From Quercus robur (taxonomy: Eukaryota > Streptophyta > Magnoliopsida > Fagales > Fagaceae): a DNA stretch of 64,000 bases. Location of the stretch: contig NC_065536.1 in assembly GCF_932294415.1 (NCBI RefSeq), positions 10,591,974-10,655,973 of the forward strand, written 5' to 3'. Position 1 is the first letter of the stretch. Every line of letters starts with the position of its first letter. This document shows positions 10,803 to 23,025 of this stretch, one piece after another. The notes under the pieces were generated by a model. That model saw only the letters and a list, made by a program, of their open reading frames with translations. It was not told the origin of the DNA and did not search any database. Made by a program: the position numbers and the translations under genes.

Positions 10803-12478
10803 ATGGAGCAGCCGCAGCCACAGCCACAGCAGCACCTTCTACATTTTTCCCATTCAAACCATCCCTTGCTCTTCTTTCCAGACTACGGAGGTGGATTTAC
10901 TTGTTGTGGGTGCCAAGAATCAATTTATGGTCCTGGCTACTGTTGTAGGGAATGCTAGGATGAAAATTACTACCGGCATCATAAATCATGTGCAGAATTG
11001 CCGCTTGGGTTGCACCATCCCTTGCACCCAATCCATCCTCTCGTTCTCTTTGATGAAAACACACATTATCCTGAAGAAGAACACAAACAAAAGACCAAAT
11101 GCCAACTCTGCAATGAATCTCGCCGACAATACACTTATAGCTGTTACCGCTGCGACTTCAACCTTCACGCCACATGTGCTTCCTTACCGCCCACCATCCA
11201 ATCTTCTCAAGTCCACCACCACCCATTAACCCCCTTTTGGAAGTGGATGTCGTTCACTTGTGACCTTTGTGCCAAAGAAGTCAAGGGTATACCTAATCAG
11301 TGTGCTTTATGTAGTTTATGGTTTCATAATAGTTGTGCTTCTTTGCCGGGCAAACTCAAAGTTATTCGTCACAAGCACCTCCTCCACTTCACCCATTCTT
11401 ATCTTGAAGTTGGACTCCATCAATCCGACTCCCGATTCTGTCAGCTCTGTGTTCAAAAGGTGAACACAAACTACGGGTTTTACTATTGCTCTAAATGTGA
11501 TTTCGTTGCCCACCTCGATTGTGCTGCGGACTACAAAAATAGGGAGAACAAAAATTTGCAGGAACTTAAAGAGGGGGAGAATGAAGATCCAGAGCTCGAT
11601 CAATCTGTTAACTCGGTAACTTACGAAGTCAAAAATATCAAAGTGGGGGAGGACGGAATTGAAATAGTCACAGAAATCCATCATTTCAGTCATGAGTATG
11701 ACTTAAAGCTTTCGGATGATGAGGTTCCAAATATTGAAAAATGCGACGGGTGCGTACAAGCTATTTTCCCTCCCTTTTATAGTTGTGTAAATTGTAGCTT
11801 CTTTCTACATGAATCTTGCGCTAAATTACCAAAGAAAAAGAGACACCCGCTTCATCAACACCCACTCACCCTCTTCCATGTGAATATGACATTTGTGTGT
11901 TATGCCTGTAAAGGTAGTTTCAATGGCTTCATCTATTGATGTGGAATATGCCGGTTTAAACTTGATGTTCCATGTAGTTTAATCTCAAACATCCTTTCCC
12001 ACCCTGGTCATGAGCATCAACTTCTTCTCTCAAGCATAGAATCTGAACATAATTGCAGTTGTTGTGATTCTAAAATTTCCCCAATATTCCATTGTACCAC
12101 TTGCAAATTTGCTTTGGATTTCAAATGTGCAACACTACCACACACTGCAAGGTACAAACAACATGAGCATCCCTTCACTCTCCGTTATACTGCTGAAGAT
12201 GAATCCGGTGAATATTATTGTGATATCTGTGAAGAAGAACGCAACCCAAAGCATTGGTTCTACTATTGTGCAAATTGCGATTATCCTGCACATACCAAAT
12301 GTATTCTTGGAAAAAACCCAAATGTCAAGTAATGCATATGATGGTCACCTATTTGGAGGTGTTAACACATTTGACTGTCACCCACACACCATTACTTTCA
12401 TTGAGGAAATTATAGACTGCCCTCAATATACTAGTTCTTGCAAAGAGTTGATCTATCAATGGGCCCAATGTAATTTCT
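10803..12478 (+). pseudogene. DC1 multi-domain protein, unit 3, pseudogene
   Basis: Reading from MEQPQPQPQQHLLHF gives at least eight DC1 domains. Typical blocks are KCQLCNE...CYRCDFNLHATCASLP, TCDLCAKEV...CALCSLWFHNSCASLP, FCQLCVQKV...CSKCDFVAHLDCA, KCDGCVQAI...CVNCSFFLHESCAKLP and YCDICEEER...CANCDYPAHTKC. The gene is broken by a TAG at 10956-10958 in domain 1 and a TGA at 11937-11939 in domain 6 (FIY-stop-CGICRF). A frame-destroying change follows KNPNVK near 12330, where the paralogue at 35047 reads on intact. A 313-residue segment (10998-11939) stays open. Full-length relatives are single-exon genes of about 600-700 residues, so this is a nearly full-length dead copy. It gives the best view of the ancestral cluster gene. 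Confidence 0.85.
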
Positions 12479-13430
12479 AGATGCACTTTTATTGTTTATA
12501 GAAAGAAAAATATTGTTTAAATTTTTATTCTATACTAAACATAGTACACAGAATTTTTGGCGCATGAAATCTGTAATTCTTATTCTATTTATTTTATTTT
12601 ATTTACTTTTGAACTTAAGCTTAGCTTATTAGGATTGTTGTTTCGTACCTCTCAAATGGCCACAACATTTAATATATTGTCACATTTACTAAATTTAATT
12701 TTTGGTCCTACAAGCAACTTACTAAATTCTTCATTGAACCTACCAATCTGGATGCTGGCACTAACCTTGAGATGAGTTTTTTCTCTATTTGTTTTAGTAT
12801 GTTTGGTTTCTTGAACGACATTTAAGCTGGTTGTTGGTGTTTATGCTTGTTTAGTTGTTGGGACATTGGTCAATTCCCAATGATGTGACCATTTTGGGGC
12901 TATGGATGGCGTTTGGAGGTGTATCCTACCTTTTTGAAAAAACGCCTTAGAAACCTTTTCTTAAATTGCATCAATTACAAAATATACAAGTAGTTTAGGC
13001 TCATAAGTTTAAAATGCAACATTGTTTTTGGTAAATTTGATTGTTATTTTGTGGCAACCATAATTAATAGTTATTCCTAAATAATTTTTTTTTTTTGAAG
13101 TTATATAGAATTTTCCTAGAAGTAATTGTTAGTAAAATTTTAAGTTGGACTTTTCTTCTAAAAGATGTCTACTATTTTGCTTAAATAATACATGATATGC
13201 CAAAAATGTTAACTTTGCTGGATTCCAAGTGTGAAGAAATCGAATTAGATGGAGGGGAAAGTTGTGGCCTTCAAAATAGTTTGTCAGGGCAACTATGCAG
13301 TCTTAGAGAATATAAGAATTCACAAAAGTAGGTAGCCAAACCTAGAAAGGATGGTCTTCCTCTGAATTTATAATCAATTAAGTCAATTTATTTTTGTTTA
13401 CTTCCCTTATGTGCTATTAATTTTCTTTTG

Positions 13431-14126
13431 GCAATGGACCCACTGGAGCATTGGAGGAGTGATGTCACCATCCAGGTAGAAATTGCTCCTTCACCCATCT
13501 ACTGGCCTGAGAAATATTGTAAGAGTTTCAATCTTATTTCCTAAAAAAAAAAATTACTTTAGATTGTGGTGTAACAAGTGGGATTTATTAAAGTCATATA
13601 TTTTGTGAAATTTCTTTCGAATGTCTGAAATTCTATGCGCTATTTATTCATTGAATTGCATACAGTTTTTACAACAATCATATGTGGAGGCAACAGATTT
13701 GTTTAACTTGAAAGGGTGAAAAAATTGTGAACAATTCTATAATGGTGAAATTTCTTTATAACCTTTGATATGATTTGTTGCATATGTAACTCAACCTTGC
13801 TTTTATTGTTGCAAATGATGAATTGCATATATTTGTGTAATGTTTTAGTGAGCTCTAAAGATGTCAAAGCTGATTAAAATTGAAATGGTAGAGCAACTCA
13901 AGGATTTATTTTATAACCTTGTATGTAGGTAACAGTGTTGGGTCATAGACTGTTTATTTCTAGCAAAGATGTTGGCACTTACAAGAAAGGTGGGTTTATC
14001 TTTGACGGAATGCTCTGAGATGGAGTATTTAGATATACAATAGAAGCAGGGGATAGAGTATATTCACTACTGCTTGAAGTAGAATGCATTGAAGAAATGA
14101 AGAAATCTTATACCGGATCTGATTAA
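13431..14126 (+). other. Unidentified exon-like blocks, repeated elsewhere
   Basis: Three protein-like blocks recur at 20391-20930 and 36300-36720. Block 1 (from 13431) reads LEHWRSDVTIQVEIAPSP. Block 2 (about 13690-13750) reads DLFNLKG here and VKVADFFNLKGGKSCGQFY in the second copy. Block 3 (13929-14126) follows an AG acceptor-like site and reads VTVLGHRLFISSKDVGTYKK, then 66 codons in all with one TGA at 14016-14018. I do not recognise the family. The spacing and AG/GT edges suggest exons of a decayed multi-exon gene. Confidence 0.4.
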
Positions 14127-14361
14127 TTGATTAAGACAAGAATAATGGAGAACAAGATCCATACTTATCTTGAGTCTTTCTAATTAGTAGAGTCATTCAA
14201 GTTTTGATGCCGCAGTGAGCTTTCTAATCTGAGATTGGAATAATATTGATTTAAGGAAAATTGAGTGGCCATGAGAAGAATGGGTGGTGGAATGACTGTA
14301 AAGGAATGACTGGTTAGAGGGAGTTCCCCCTCTAAGAATTGTTTTTTTGTTTAAACGGTCA

Positions 14362-14600
14362 TTTTTTTTTTAAACAGAAAAAACTCTATTGAAAACCAAA
14401 ACAGGCAAAAAACAGAACAGCAGTGGGACTGCCAATAACTTACTGACATGCCTCCTCCAAGGTTACATTTACAACAGCAGATGGGCTATTCCCTAAATCA
14501 AAAGATTCATAAATAGAGTTAAGCATTGACCATCTAGCTAAGGAGTGGGCTGCTCTGTTTGCAATGCTCATGAAAGATTCTTATCAAATTTTTGCAAACG
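14362..14600 (-). mobile_element. LINE 3' end fragment (RNase H C-terminus)
   Basis: On the minus strand the sequence reads like the end of a plant LINE RNase H domain (ANRAAHSLARWSMLNS...VTLEEACQ) and ends in a poly(A) tail, seen as poly(T) at 14362-14371. It is absent from block B, so it inserted into block A after the duplication. It is strongly 5'-truncated. Confidence 0.65.
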
Positions 14601-16120
14601 TGCTCATAAACCACAAATTTGTTCTAAAAAACAACTTGGTTTCTACACTTCCATACCCATTCAATTACGAGAGCACCAAACCTGCTCATAAATATCAATG
14701 ATGAAGCTCGTGAGCTTATTAGTATTGCTTGGCTTTGTTTCACTTAAAATTTTCAAATTGAATGATGTGGGTATATATATTTTCATTATTATTAAGCGCT
14801 TTTGAAAGCAATACTATAGTTATTTGAGACATATAATACTCGAAACTTTAAGCTATTGGCTAATGTTAGCACAACAATGCTATTTTCACATTTTGTTGCA
14901 CACCTATTTTCACACTTGACCTCTAGGCCTTCATTTTATATTAAAACAATGATCACATTTCCATGAAATTCAAAACTATTCTCATTTTCCTGTGTTACTC
15001 ATGTTAACTCATTTTGTAATTTGGCATGTAGTCTCTGTCATAATCAAGTATACATGCTATAAGATGCTACACTTATTTATGTTGGGACCCTTCTTCCTCC
15101 CTTTTGTTTTCTTCCCAATTACTTGTGTTTAGTTGAACTTCTTCATGTAATGGCTTCCTATCCCATGTCATCTTTTAGGTCACTACTCTGGACATTAGTA
15201 GATGTAGAGTAACCATTTGCCATGGCAATTCAAATTTTTGGACCGGAGTGTTGGTTTGATCTGAATTTGAGCCTTTATTTTATTTTATTTTTGCACCATT
15301 ATTTATAGTCTTTGAGAGATGGAGTGAGGTTAAGGAACCAATTGGCATTCATTTGGAGCACTGTTAAAACTTTATGTTGCTTGTACCTAAGTTATCAAGC
15401 TTTGGGGTATGGTTTTTGAGTGATGCATTTTTACAAATTTTGAATTTTATTCTTCCACATTATTGTAATTTCTTTTGGTAGGCAGCATTGTTGTAATTTC
15501 CTTTTAGTCATATTTAAATCAATTTTTCCTCTTTTTGAGTTACACTCTCTTCCTTTTTTCTCAAATATGTGGATGCAGATGGTCTTTTATCCTCTAGTGG
15601 GGTTCATTAACAATATTTTAATATATTGGGTGGAAATTTAGAGAAGCATTTCAACATCTTATTCTCGGGTACTTTCATTCTTACACTCTTAAGTTAAGTT
15701 ATTTAGGAAATCTTATTTTCTTTTATTTATGTATCTTTAAGTTTTGAGCGTTTTTCACTTTTTGGAATTAAATCTTTGTACTGTGTTTTTGTTTGTTCAT
15801 ATTTTTGCTTATACACAATCAGTACAAGTTCAACTTTTAATGCCATTGTTATAACTTAGGCAAATAGCAATTGTTACACAAGTTAATTGGAACATATTCT
15901 TGTCATAAATATTGAGATCTTTTTCTTAGAAGATCAAAAACCCAATTGTTGCAAAGGTCTGTATTGTGATTTTGATCAACTAGTTACTCCAATGTGGTGG
16001 AGGGAATGCGCATATTGCTTACCTGTTGTTTGATGAAATGGCTGTCTTCTTTGGAACAGCTTTGGCCGCACTTAAGATTGTACTCCATTAAGCGTGATTT
16101 TGTTTAGAATAACAAAAATG
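14601..16120. other. Block A spacer without recognised gene
   Basis: This aligns with block B at about 37230-38590 but contains no family I can name. Reading frames are short and not conserved between the copies. Confidence 0.55.
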
Positions 16121-16243
16121 TGATAGGTGCATGCAAGTCATTCCAAACCCGTTTTATAGTTGTGCATAGTTTAGCTTCTTTCTTCATAAATTTTGCGTTA
16201 AATTACCTAGGAAAAAGAAACATCCACTCACTCACCTCCCAAA
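16121..16243 (+). pseudogene. DC1 internal-domain remnant (block A)
   Basis: Translation gives CMQVIPNPFYSCA, a stop, then FSFFLHKFCVKLPRKKKHPL. This matches the fifth DC1 domain of unit 3 (CVQAIFPPFYSCVNCSFFLHESCAKLPKK). It is an isolated fragment with one stop, conserved in position in block B at 38591-38712. A second DC1 gene once lay here, or its domain was left after deletion. Confidence 0.7.
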
Positions 16244-16379
16244 GACACACTAAATAAGACTGATTGTATTACTTCAATCTACCTTCAAAGGATAAGTATT
16301 AAAATGTCCAAGCATTTATTCTTCTTGTTATTAAAGTCTTCAAGACGCTTTTCACTCACTGAATTGGGAGTAGATCAGC

Positions 16380-17105
16380 TCTTGTGAAAATCATTTAATT
16401 GTCTTCAAACTAAAGATTAATAAGTTGCATATTCTCATATCTGGGATGGAATTTGAATTCCTTGCAACCAAGAATCCTTTTTTTAGCACCTGAGTTAGGA
16501 ACTCCGTTGCTAGCAGAAACAAATAAGGGGACAATGATCCCTCTGTCTCATCCCCTTGGCTCCTTGAAAATAACCCGCTAGTTCTCCATTTAGATTCACA
16601 TAGTATGTAGGAGTGGTAATAAATCCACAACTTGAAGGCACTGAAAAGTAAACTACCATTCCAGATTTTCCACTAAATCATAAGCTTTCCTAATTTCCAC
16701 CTTGATGGTACACCTGTCTTGGCCTTATTCACATTTTCTGCTATATTCCTGCCAGGCACAATGGCAGTTTGGTTGGGGCTAGTAATATCATTCAAGCATG
16801 CTTTAAGTCTTAGTCAAGTTCTTTGTGATGCACTTATAAATTATATTTCAAAAAAATAAAAAATTGGTCTATAATTCCCCCTTGGCCCACACTTGAAGGG
16901 TTGCTCACTTTTTGGACAAGAGTCATGATTGTTGCATTCACCTCTCAAAGTAACCTACCTGAATTGAAGAATGATTGGATGGCATGGACTACATCTAAAG
17001 GGATAACAGGCCAAATTTTTTTAAAAAACAAGCTGTGAAACAATCAGGGCCTGGGGCCTTCTCTCCATCCAAAGAAAACATAGTCTGTTGGATCTCCAAA
17101 CTTGG
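16380..17105 (-). mobile_element. LINE reverse transcriptase remnant (block A)
   Basis: On the minus strand, pieces of a LINE ORF2 reverse transcriptase are visible: SLEIQQTMFSLDGEKAPGPD near 17100, then much-mutated sequence, then SLSPYLFLLATEFLTQVLKK near 16500. Numerous stops and frameshifts are present. The same remnant is at 38985-39805 in block B, so it inserted before the segmental duplication. Confidence 0.7.
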
Positions 17106-17243
17106 AGCTAGCATTTGCAAATTTTTCTTTGTGATCTATTGCAATTTGGAAGTGTAGAACCTGCTAAAAGTCTCCCTGTATTTCTTGAGCCAAATGCCCC
17201 TCAAAGGTGCCTAACAGATTTTAATAATAGTACCCTGAACAAA

Positions 17244-17492
17244 ACTTGGCTCCAAACATGTTTGGAGCTATCTTTTCCAACCCATTACGTTTTGATTTAT
17301 ATGACTATTCATGTATATTATTTAAACAAGTCACATAACTCATTAACTATGTATATTATTTAAACAAGTCACATAACTCATTAACTAAGCCATGTGAATA
17401 AAATTATACGTGGATGGTCTCTTCAATTGCCACGTAGTGGATTGAAAAAAGATGGCTCCAAACATGTTTGGGGCCAAACTTTTTCCACCTAC
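17244..17492. mobile_element. MITE with GGCTCCAAACATG-type inverted ends
   Basis: The left end reads ACTTGGCTCCAAACATGTTT and the right end carries the inverted form ending GGGGCCAAACTT. The inverted similarity extends about 45 bp. Block B lacks this segment (near 39870), giving an empty site. AACAAA flanks both sides as a possible target duplication. Inside, a block of about 40 bp starting ATGTATATTATTTAAACAAG is repeated twice. Confidence 0.65.
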
Positions 17493-17820
17493 AACAAATC
17501 TAATTATTTCACATGTTGAGGATCTGTTATCTTTTTCCTCTGATCATCCTATAGACAAAGTATTGAGCTTTAAGCATATCTTATTTTTTAACTGCTCAAT
17601 GAAAGAATGCAGCATTGTTACCCCTAATTGAGCCAACTATTTCTAGATGTTTGATTCATAAGAGCCTCCTCTCCTCTACTGATGCTCTTATAGAATTCTC
17701 CAATCTTAAATTGCAGCATCAGTGGTTGGGTTGCAAAATTCACAGTATTCTCTTTAAGTCCAACTCCTCTAGCTCATGATTGATAGTTATGCCCTCGCCC
17801 ACATTCCTATCAATTTTACC

Positions 17821-18075
17821 TGCCGACAACAATGATTGATGTGGCAAAACAACTTTTGATAATAGATCGATCTATCTTTCGTCTTGTTATCTTATTTTCA
17901 TCCAAATTCATCTTCTTTCCTATCTGCAATAAAACAAATGTATACTTGAAATACAAATATATGTTCCAAGTTGCAATTGTGTCATTGAATTATATTACAC
18001 CTTTGTATTTTAAAGTTGCAGGTGGAGGTATGAAACTGTCACCAAGAATGATGTCACTATACAAATTGGTAGCGT
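17821..18075 (+). pseudogene. Kinase C-terminal tail remnant (block A)
   Basis: The stretch reads PTTMIDVAKQLLI, the end of a protein kinase domain as in RPTIIDVAKQL of the downstream kinase pseudogenes. Further on, MKLSPRMMSLYKL resembles the post-kinase remnant NMSPRVKSLNKM near 24080. Only this tail survives; the counterpart in block B is at 40185. Confidence 0.5.
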
Positions 18076-18278
18076 TATTATGATTGAACACGTAGTTAAA
18101 GGTTAGAAACTTAGTTGGATTCCATTGGCAGCTCAATAGCAATACGTTAGTGGCCCTTTGAAATACTGCTGAAGCAGGAAAAAAACATTTATGTTCATGT
18201 TGGTTTTTCATACCCTGATTCAAGTTTCCTAATCTTAAGATTATATATGCCTGAGACGGCGTGGTACTCTTCACCAGT

Positions 18279-18976
18279 TTGAAACTGAAAAGTGAGCATA
18301 TCTGCCCGATAAAACCAAAAAAAATTCTAAAACAGACAATCCCAACAATATGGTCTATTAGATTCAGTCCAACCCAAGCCCCAAAGAAGAAGATGGTGAG
18401 ATTTAATTAGACAATTATGCCGATGATGTGACCATTTCAGGGCTATGGGTGGTGTTTGGGGTGTATCCTACCTTTTTGACAAAACTTCTTAGAATCCTTG
18501 AATCTTGAATTGCAGCAGTTACATAATATACAAGCTGCTTAGGCTCATAAGTTAAAAAATGCAGCATTGTTTTTGGTAAATTAGCTTGTTATTTTGTTGC
18601 AACCATAATGAATAGTTATTCCTAAATTTGAAACTGAAAAGTGAGCATATCTGCCCAATAAAACCAAAAAAAATTCTAAAACAGACAATCCCAACAATAT
18701 GGTCTATTAGATTCAGTCCAACCCAAGCCCCAAAGAAGAAGATGGTGAGATTTAATTAGACAATTATGCCGATGATGTGACCATTTCAGGGCTATGGGTG
18801 GTGTTTGGGGTGTATCCTACCTTTTTGACAAAACTTCTTAGAATCCTTGAATCTTGAATTGCAGCAGTTACATAATATACAAGCTGCTTAGGCCCATAAG
18901 TTAAAAAATGCAGCATTGTTTTTGGTAAATTAGCTTATTATTTTGTTGCAACCATAATGAATAGTTATTCCTAAAT
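18279..18976 (+). repeat. Recent 349-bp tandem duplication
   Basis: Two units, 18279-18627 and 18628-18976, differ at only a few positions. The unit starts at TTTGAAACTGAAAAGTGAGC. Part of it is homologous to the block B sequence near 40660. The near identity implies a young unequal-exchange or replication-slippage event compared with the older block duplication. Confidence 0.85.
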
Positions 18977-20930
18977 ACAAATTCTTTGAAGGTATATGGA
19001 ATTTTCTTGAAGCAATTTTTAGTAAAATGTGAAGCTGATCTTTGCTTCTAAAAGATGTATGCTATTTTGCTTATGCATGATATGCCAAAAAATATCAACT
19101 TTGCTGCATTCCAAGTATGGAGAATTTGTCTTACATAAAGGGGAAAGTTATGGCCTTCAAAATAATCTTTGAGGGCAACTATGCAGTCTTAAAGAAGATA
19201 AGAATATACAAAAGCACGTAGCCAAACCTAGAAAGGTTGGTTTTCCTTTGATTTTTAAATGAACTAGTCGCTAACCCGTGCGATGCACAGGAAAACTATT
19301 AGAAAATAATAAAGCATGCATATATTAAAAGATAATTTAAGTTCATGTGTGCTTGCAAGGGATACATACCTAAATAGTTCTTGCGGTAGAAATAAAAGTC
19401 TTATCTTTGAGATAAAGAACTGATGTAAACAAAATAACCTTACATAAAACAAATTAAAAAAAAAAAAAAACATAAAACTGATGTCACGGGAAATTCAGCC
19501 TCATAGTAGTAATATATAAATCTCTTAAAACCTAAACCTAAACCTAAACATAAAGACTAAATATATAAACAAACTAACCTTACAAAAGCTGAACTTTATA
19601 AGTTAAAATCTATACTGTGAGTTGTAGATCTTGAATGCTATACCGTGCGTTTAGGGCTTCCTACATCTGGAGAGAGAGAGAGTTTGCAGAAATCAAAGAA
19701 AATCTCTTTATAGCTTAAGAAACACAATATACTAAAATCAAAGAGATAAAATTTTTAGAGGACAAAATATTATAGATAATTTAAAAAAATTTTGGTTTAA
19801 TTTTTGAACACCGCAACTCCATAAAATTCATACTAATAATAATATTTTATGATAGCACAGTTAGAATTTTGGTTTAATTCTTGAACACTGAATTGGAAAT
19901 TGATTATATAAGTATTCAATGGTGAACAAAGTACTATGTATTAATTAATATATAAACAAAACTAACCTTACAAAAATTGAACTTTATAAGCTAAAATCTA
20001 TACCGTGCATTGTAGATCTTGAATGCTTTAGGGCTTCCTACGTCTGGAGAGAGAGAGTTTGCAGAAACCGTGACTTTATATTTCTTAACTTGAGAGAGGG
20101 GTAAGGTTGCTAGGGTTTTGTAGATCTTGAATGCTTTAGGGCTTCCTACGTTTGAAGAAAGAGAGAGTTTGCAGAAACCGTGGCTTTATATTTCTTAACT
20201 TGAGAGAGGGGTAAGGTTGCTAGGGTTTTGAGGAGTTATAATTTTTATTTATTTTTTATTTTTTAAATATTGTGCTGACGTGGAAAATTGTGGTGCCAGC
20301 AAAGGCTTCGGTTTTATATATATATATAGATTAAATCATTTTCTTATTGTTTACTTCCCTTACGTGCTATTAATTTCTTTTGGCAGTGGACCCACTGGAG
20401 CACTGGAGGTATGATGTCACCATCCAGGTAGAAATTACTCCTTCGCTCATTTGTTGACCTGATTAATATTGTAAGAGTTTCAACCTTATAATTTCTTTAA
20501 ACAACTATACTTCAGATTATGGTGTGTATGTTTGACAGGGGGGATTGATTAAAGTCATGTATTTTGTGAAAATTTTCTACTAAATGTCAAACATTCACAA
20601 AGGAATTAAAAGTATTGTGCACTACTTATTCATTTTAATTGTATATGGTTTTTATGACAAGCAAGTGAAGGTAGCTGATTTCTTTAACCTGAAAGGGGGG
20701 AAAAGTTGTGGACAATTCTATAATGATGAAATTTCTGTAACCTTTGGTGGTTTCTTACATGTGTAACTCAGCTTTTCTTTTATTGTTGCAAATGATGAAT
20801 TGCATATATTTGTGTAATCTTTTATTTTTCCACCTTATTATTGATTAGTGAGCTCTAAAGATGGTGCCATAACAGTGATGGGTCATAGACTGTCTATTTC
20901 TAGCGAAGATGTTGGCTCTTCCAAGATTCT
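18415..20930 (+). repeat. Second copy of the 12.86-14.0 kb segment
   Basis: From GATGTGACCATTT onward this repeats the segment starting at about 12880, including the exon-like blocks at 20391, 20650 and 20850. It also matches block B at 35890-36620. A Helitron (19264-20330) interrupts it. Block A therefore contains an internal duplication that block B lacks. Confidence 0.75.
19264..20330 (-). mobile_element. Non-autonomous Helitron 1
   Basis: On the minus strand the element starts TCTATATATATATATAAAAC and ends with a hairpin-forming GTGCATCGCACGG stretch followed by GCGACTAG. It lies between an A and a T, the Helitron target. The paralogous sites at about 13370 and 36125 have no insert and read straight through from TTTTTAA to ATCA. 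It encodes no Rep/helicase. Inside are repeated blocks with GTAGATCTTGAATGCT and GGTAAGGTTGCTAGGG. Confidence 0.8.
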
Positions 20931-21119
20931 TAGGACTAAAAAAAAAACTATTAGGGTTCTATTTAAATTAATAGATTTTATATTTTGTGGACAAATCTTA
21001 GCTAAATTATCCAAGTTTAACTGTGAAAGAGCAATACTAGTAATAAAAAGTTGCAAGAACTTCCATGCAATTAAAAAAAAGTACACGAAGTCAATATTAT
21101 GATATTACATTTCTAATTG

Positions 21120-21400
21120 TTGAAGCCATGCAATTGAGAGAAACAGGACCAACATTGAAAACCTCACCTTCAACTAAAAGATTATTAGAAAGTTGGTCCA
21201 CAGATTTGATCTCTTCAAATGCTATTTTCTTTTACCTTTTGTTTTGGTTTGGTTCTCAACCTGGTCTTTGTTGAAGAGAAAGTCCAACTCCAAGGAAACA
21301 GACAAGTCATTATGATGAAATTTACCACAAGTTTCCTGCCTTGTCATTATAATTTTACTAGTAAGCCCTTGCCTTGACTCTTTGAAATTATTTTTTTGAT
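21120..21400 (+). repeat. Kinase-upstream segment, copy 1
   Basis: The block from GTTGAAGCCATGCAATTGAG onward recurs at 25730-25990 and 41570-41830, each upstream of, or in place of, a ZRK-like kinase. The three copies mark the 5' flank of a duplicated kinase locus. Confidence 0.65.
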
Positions 21401-22763
21401 AGGTACTATATAATAGAGCTCATGATATTGTAAAGTGGATAAGAGTAAGACTCCATATCCACAAGCTACCAAATTCTAGAGCTTCATATGTTATAGCTGC
21501 ATCTCTATTTCTCTGGGTACAACAAGGTACATTCTCTTTGGAACCCTTTAGTTAGTTTTCTATTATTATATATGCCTCCATGCCTATGAAGTGGGATTGA
21601 GTTTCTAGATTTGTGTTATTAGATCATGATATTTTGAGATTTATGTTCTTGGATCATGCTGTTTTAATACTTGTGATCTTACTCAAAATTATGTGTTCAT
21701 AGTCCTACTGATTTGCTGCTATTTAATTAAGTATGTTTTGAGGCGAATCTAGGTCCATATTTCAACTTCAAAACCCCACAGATTCATGTCTCAACAAATT
21801 AGCACCTTTGTATAATCTTTAAACGAAGTAATTATCATAAACGTTTTTCAGAAATTCAATCAACAAGGTGTTCATGGGAAATTCCTTAAGGTGGTATAAG
21901 CAGGGTCGAGTTTACCTCCAGTAACACTTTAACAGGAGATATCCATTTCTTTTAATGGGATGCTGCCACATCACCTATAACTTATTATGCAGTTAAAAGT
22001 TTTTTCCCTCAAGAACACTGTTAAGCGTCACTCTTGGCAGCACATGAAATCTCACAACTTTGATATCTCCCTTGGGAAAAAGATGTGCTTTTTACACTGA
22101 TAAAGAAAACCAAACCCCAGAAAATAGATCCAAAAATAAACGAAGACATTAACAAAATATTGGGCTCAGCGATCCACTTTCAGTACAATTTTCGAAGGCA
22201 AACTTGGAAAAGGGCACACCAATTTGTATAGCGCTCCCTCCATAGGTCCCTTGGTAATTAAAAATTTAAAGAAAAATAAAGGAATTGGAGTTCAGATGAA
22301 TATGAAAATGATGATGCATAGTGAATATGACTCAGAACATTATAAAAAAAAATATTCATATTAATTTCAAATAGGGACAAGCTGGACCCTTTAATACCAC
22401 CAATGTTTGGTTTTCCCTTGTTGTGTGTGAAAAACTCAGCTAATTTAGCCCTGTGCTGCGAAAAAAGAATTGACTTTTTACTTTTTAGGGGGAAAAAAAA
22501 GGAAGAGAGTGAGAGATGGCAACAGCAAAGTGTTAAAAGTTTCATTTAGTTTCTCACCAAGTAAAAATGAAATGGCCTGTGTTTTAATGTGATGCAGCAG
22601 CATCCCATTAAAAGAAAAGGATACCTCCTGTTAAAGTGGTATAAACATCTGTTGATCTAGCAAATGAACCATAATGACTTAATTGGTCCAAACTGCCGTA
22701 TGATGTCCAGAATTACTCAAAGATTCAGATCATAAGTTATAAGAATGGTCATAGAACTTCTTC

Positions 22764-22794
<31 letters not shown>

Positions 22795-23025
22795 CTTACA
22801 GTATAATATGCTTCAAATTCTTGTAATTCATTTTTGACATATTGGCAGGGTGCAACTGAATTCAAAATCTAAATTGGGCATGACCTTGATCTCTAAGCAA
22901 AGATTGATCAATATCCTCTGAGTGTCTTTGCTTAGAAACAGATTATAGCCTCTTCTCGTCTTATCTTAACATGTTATGTGTGTATATCAATATTCCAATT
23001 ATAATCTAAGGGTTCGGTGGACAAG
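21401..23025. other. Upstream region of kinase pseudogene A
   Basis: This aligns with 41831-43001 in block B. No coding sequence is recognised. A poly(T) run at about 22766-22788 interrupts the alignment. Confidence 0.5.

Larger units (their letters stand above)
12051..18410 (+). repeat. Segmental duplication block A, first part
   Basis: From the codon for the NCSCCDS motif onwards, this segment aligns with block B (35059-40790) in the same order: DC1 3' end, 3' flank, coding-like blocks, internal DC1 remnant, LINE reverse-transcriptase remnant and kinase-tail remnant. Many substitutions and indels separate them, so the duplication is old. The homology resumes at 20925 against 41380 and continues through the kinase pseudogenes. 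Elements present in only one copy (LINE piece at 14362, MITE at 17244) arrived after the duplication. Confidence 0.8.

Noticed and set aside
21065..21274. Open frame of 69 codons in the kinase-upstream segment
   Set aside because: The frame is not conserved in the two other copies of the segment at 25730 and 41570.
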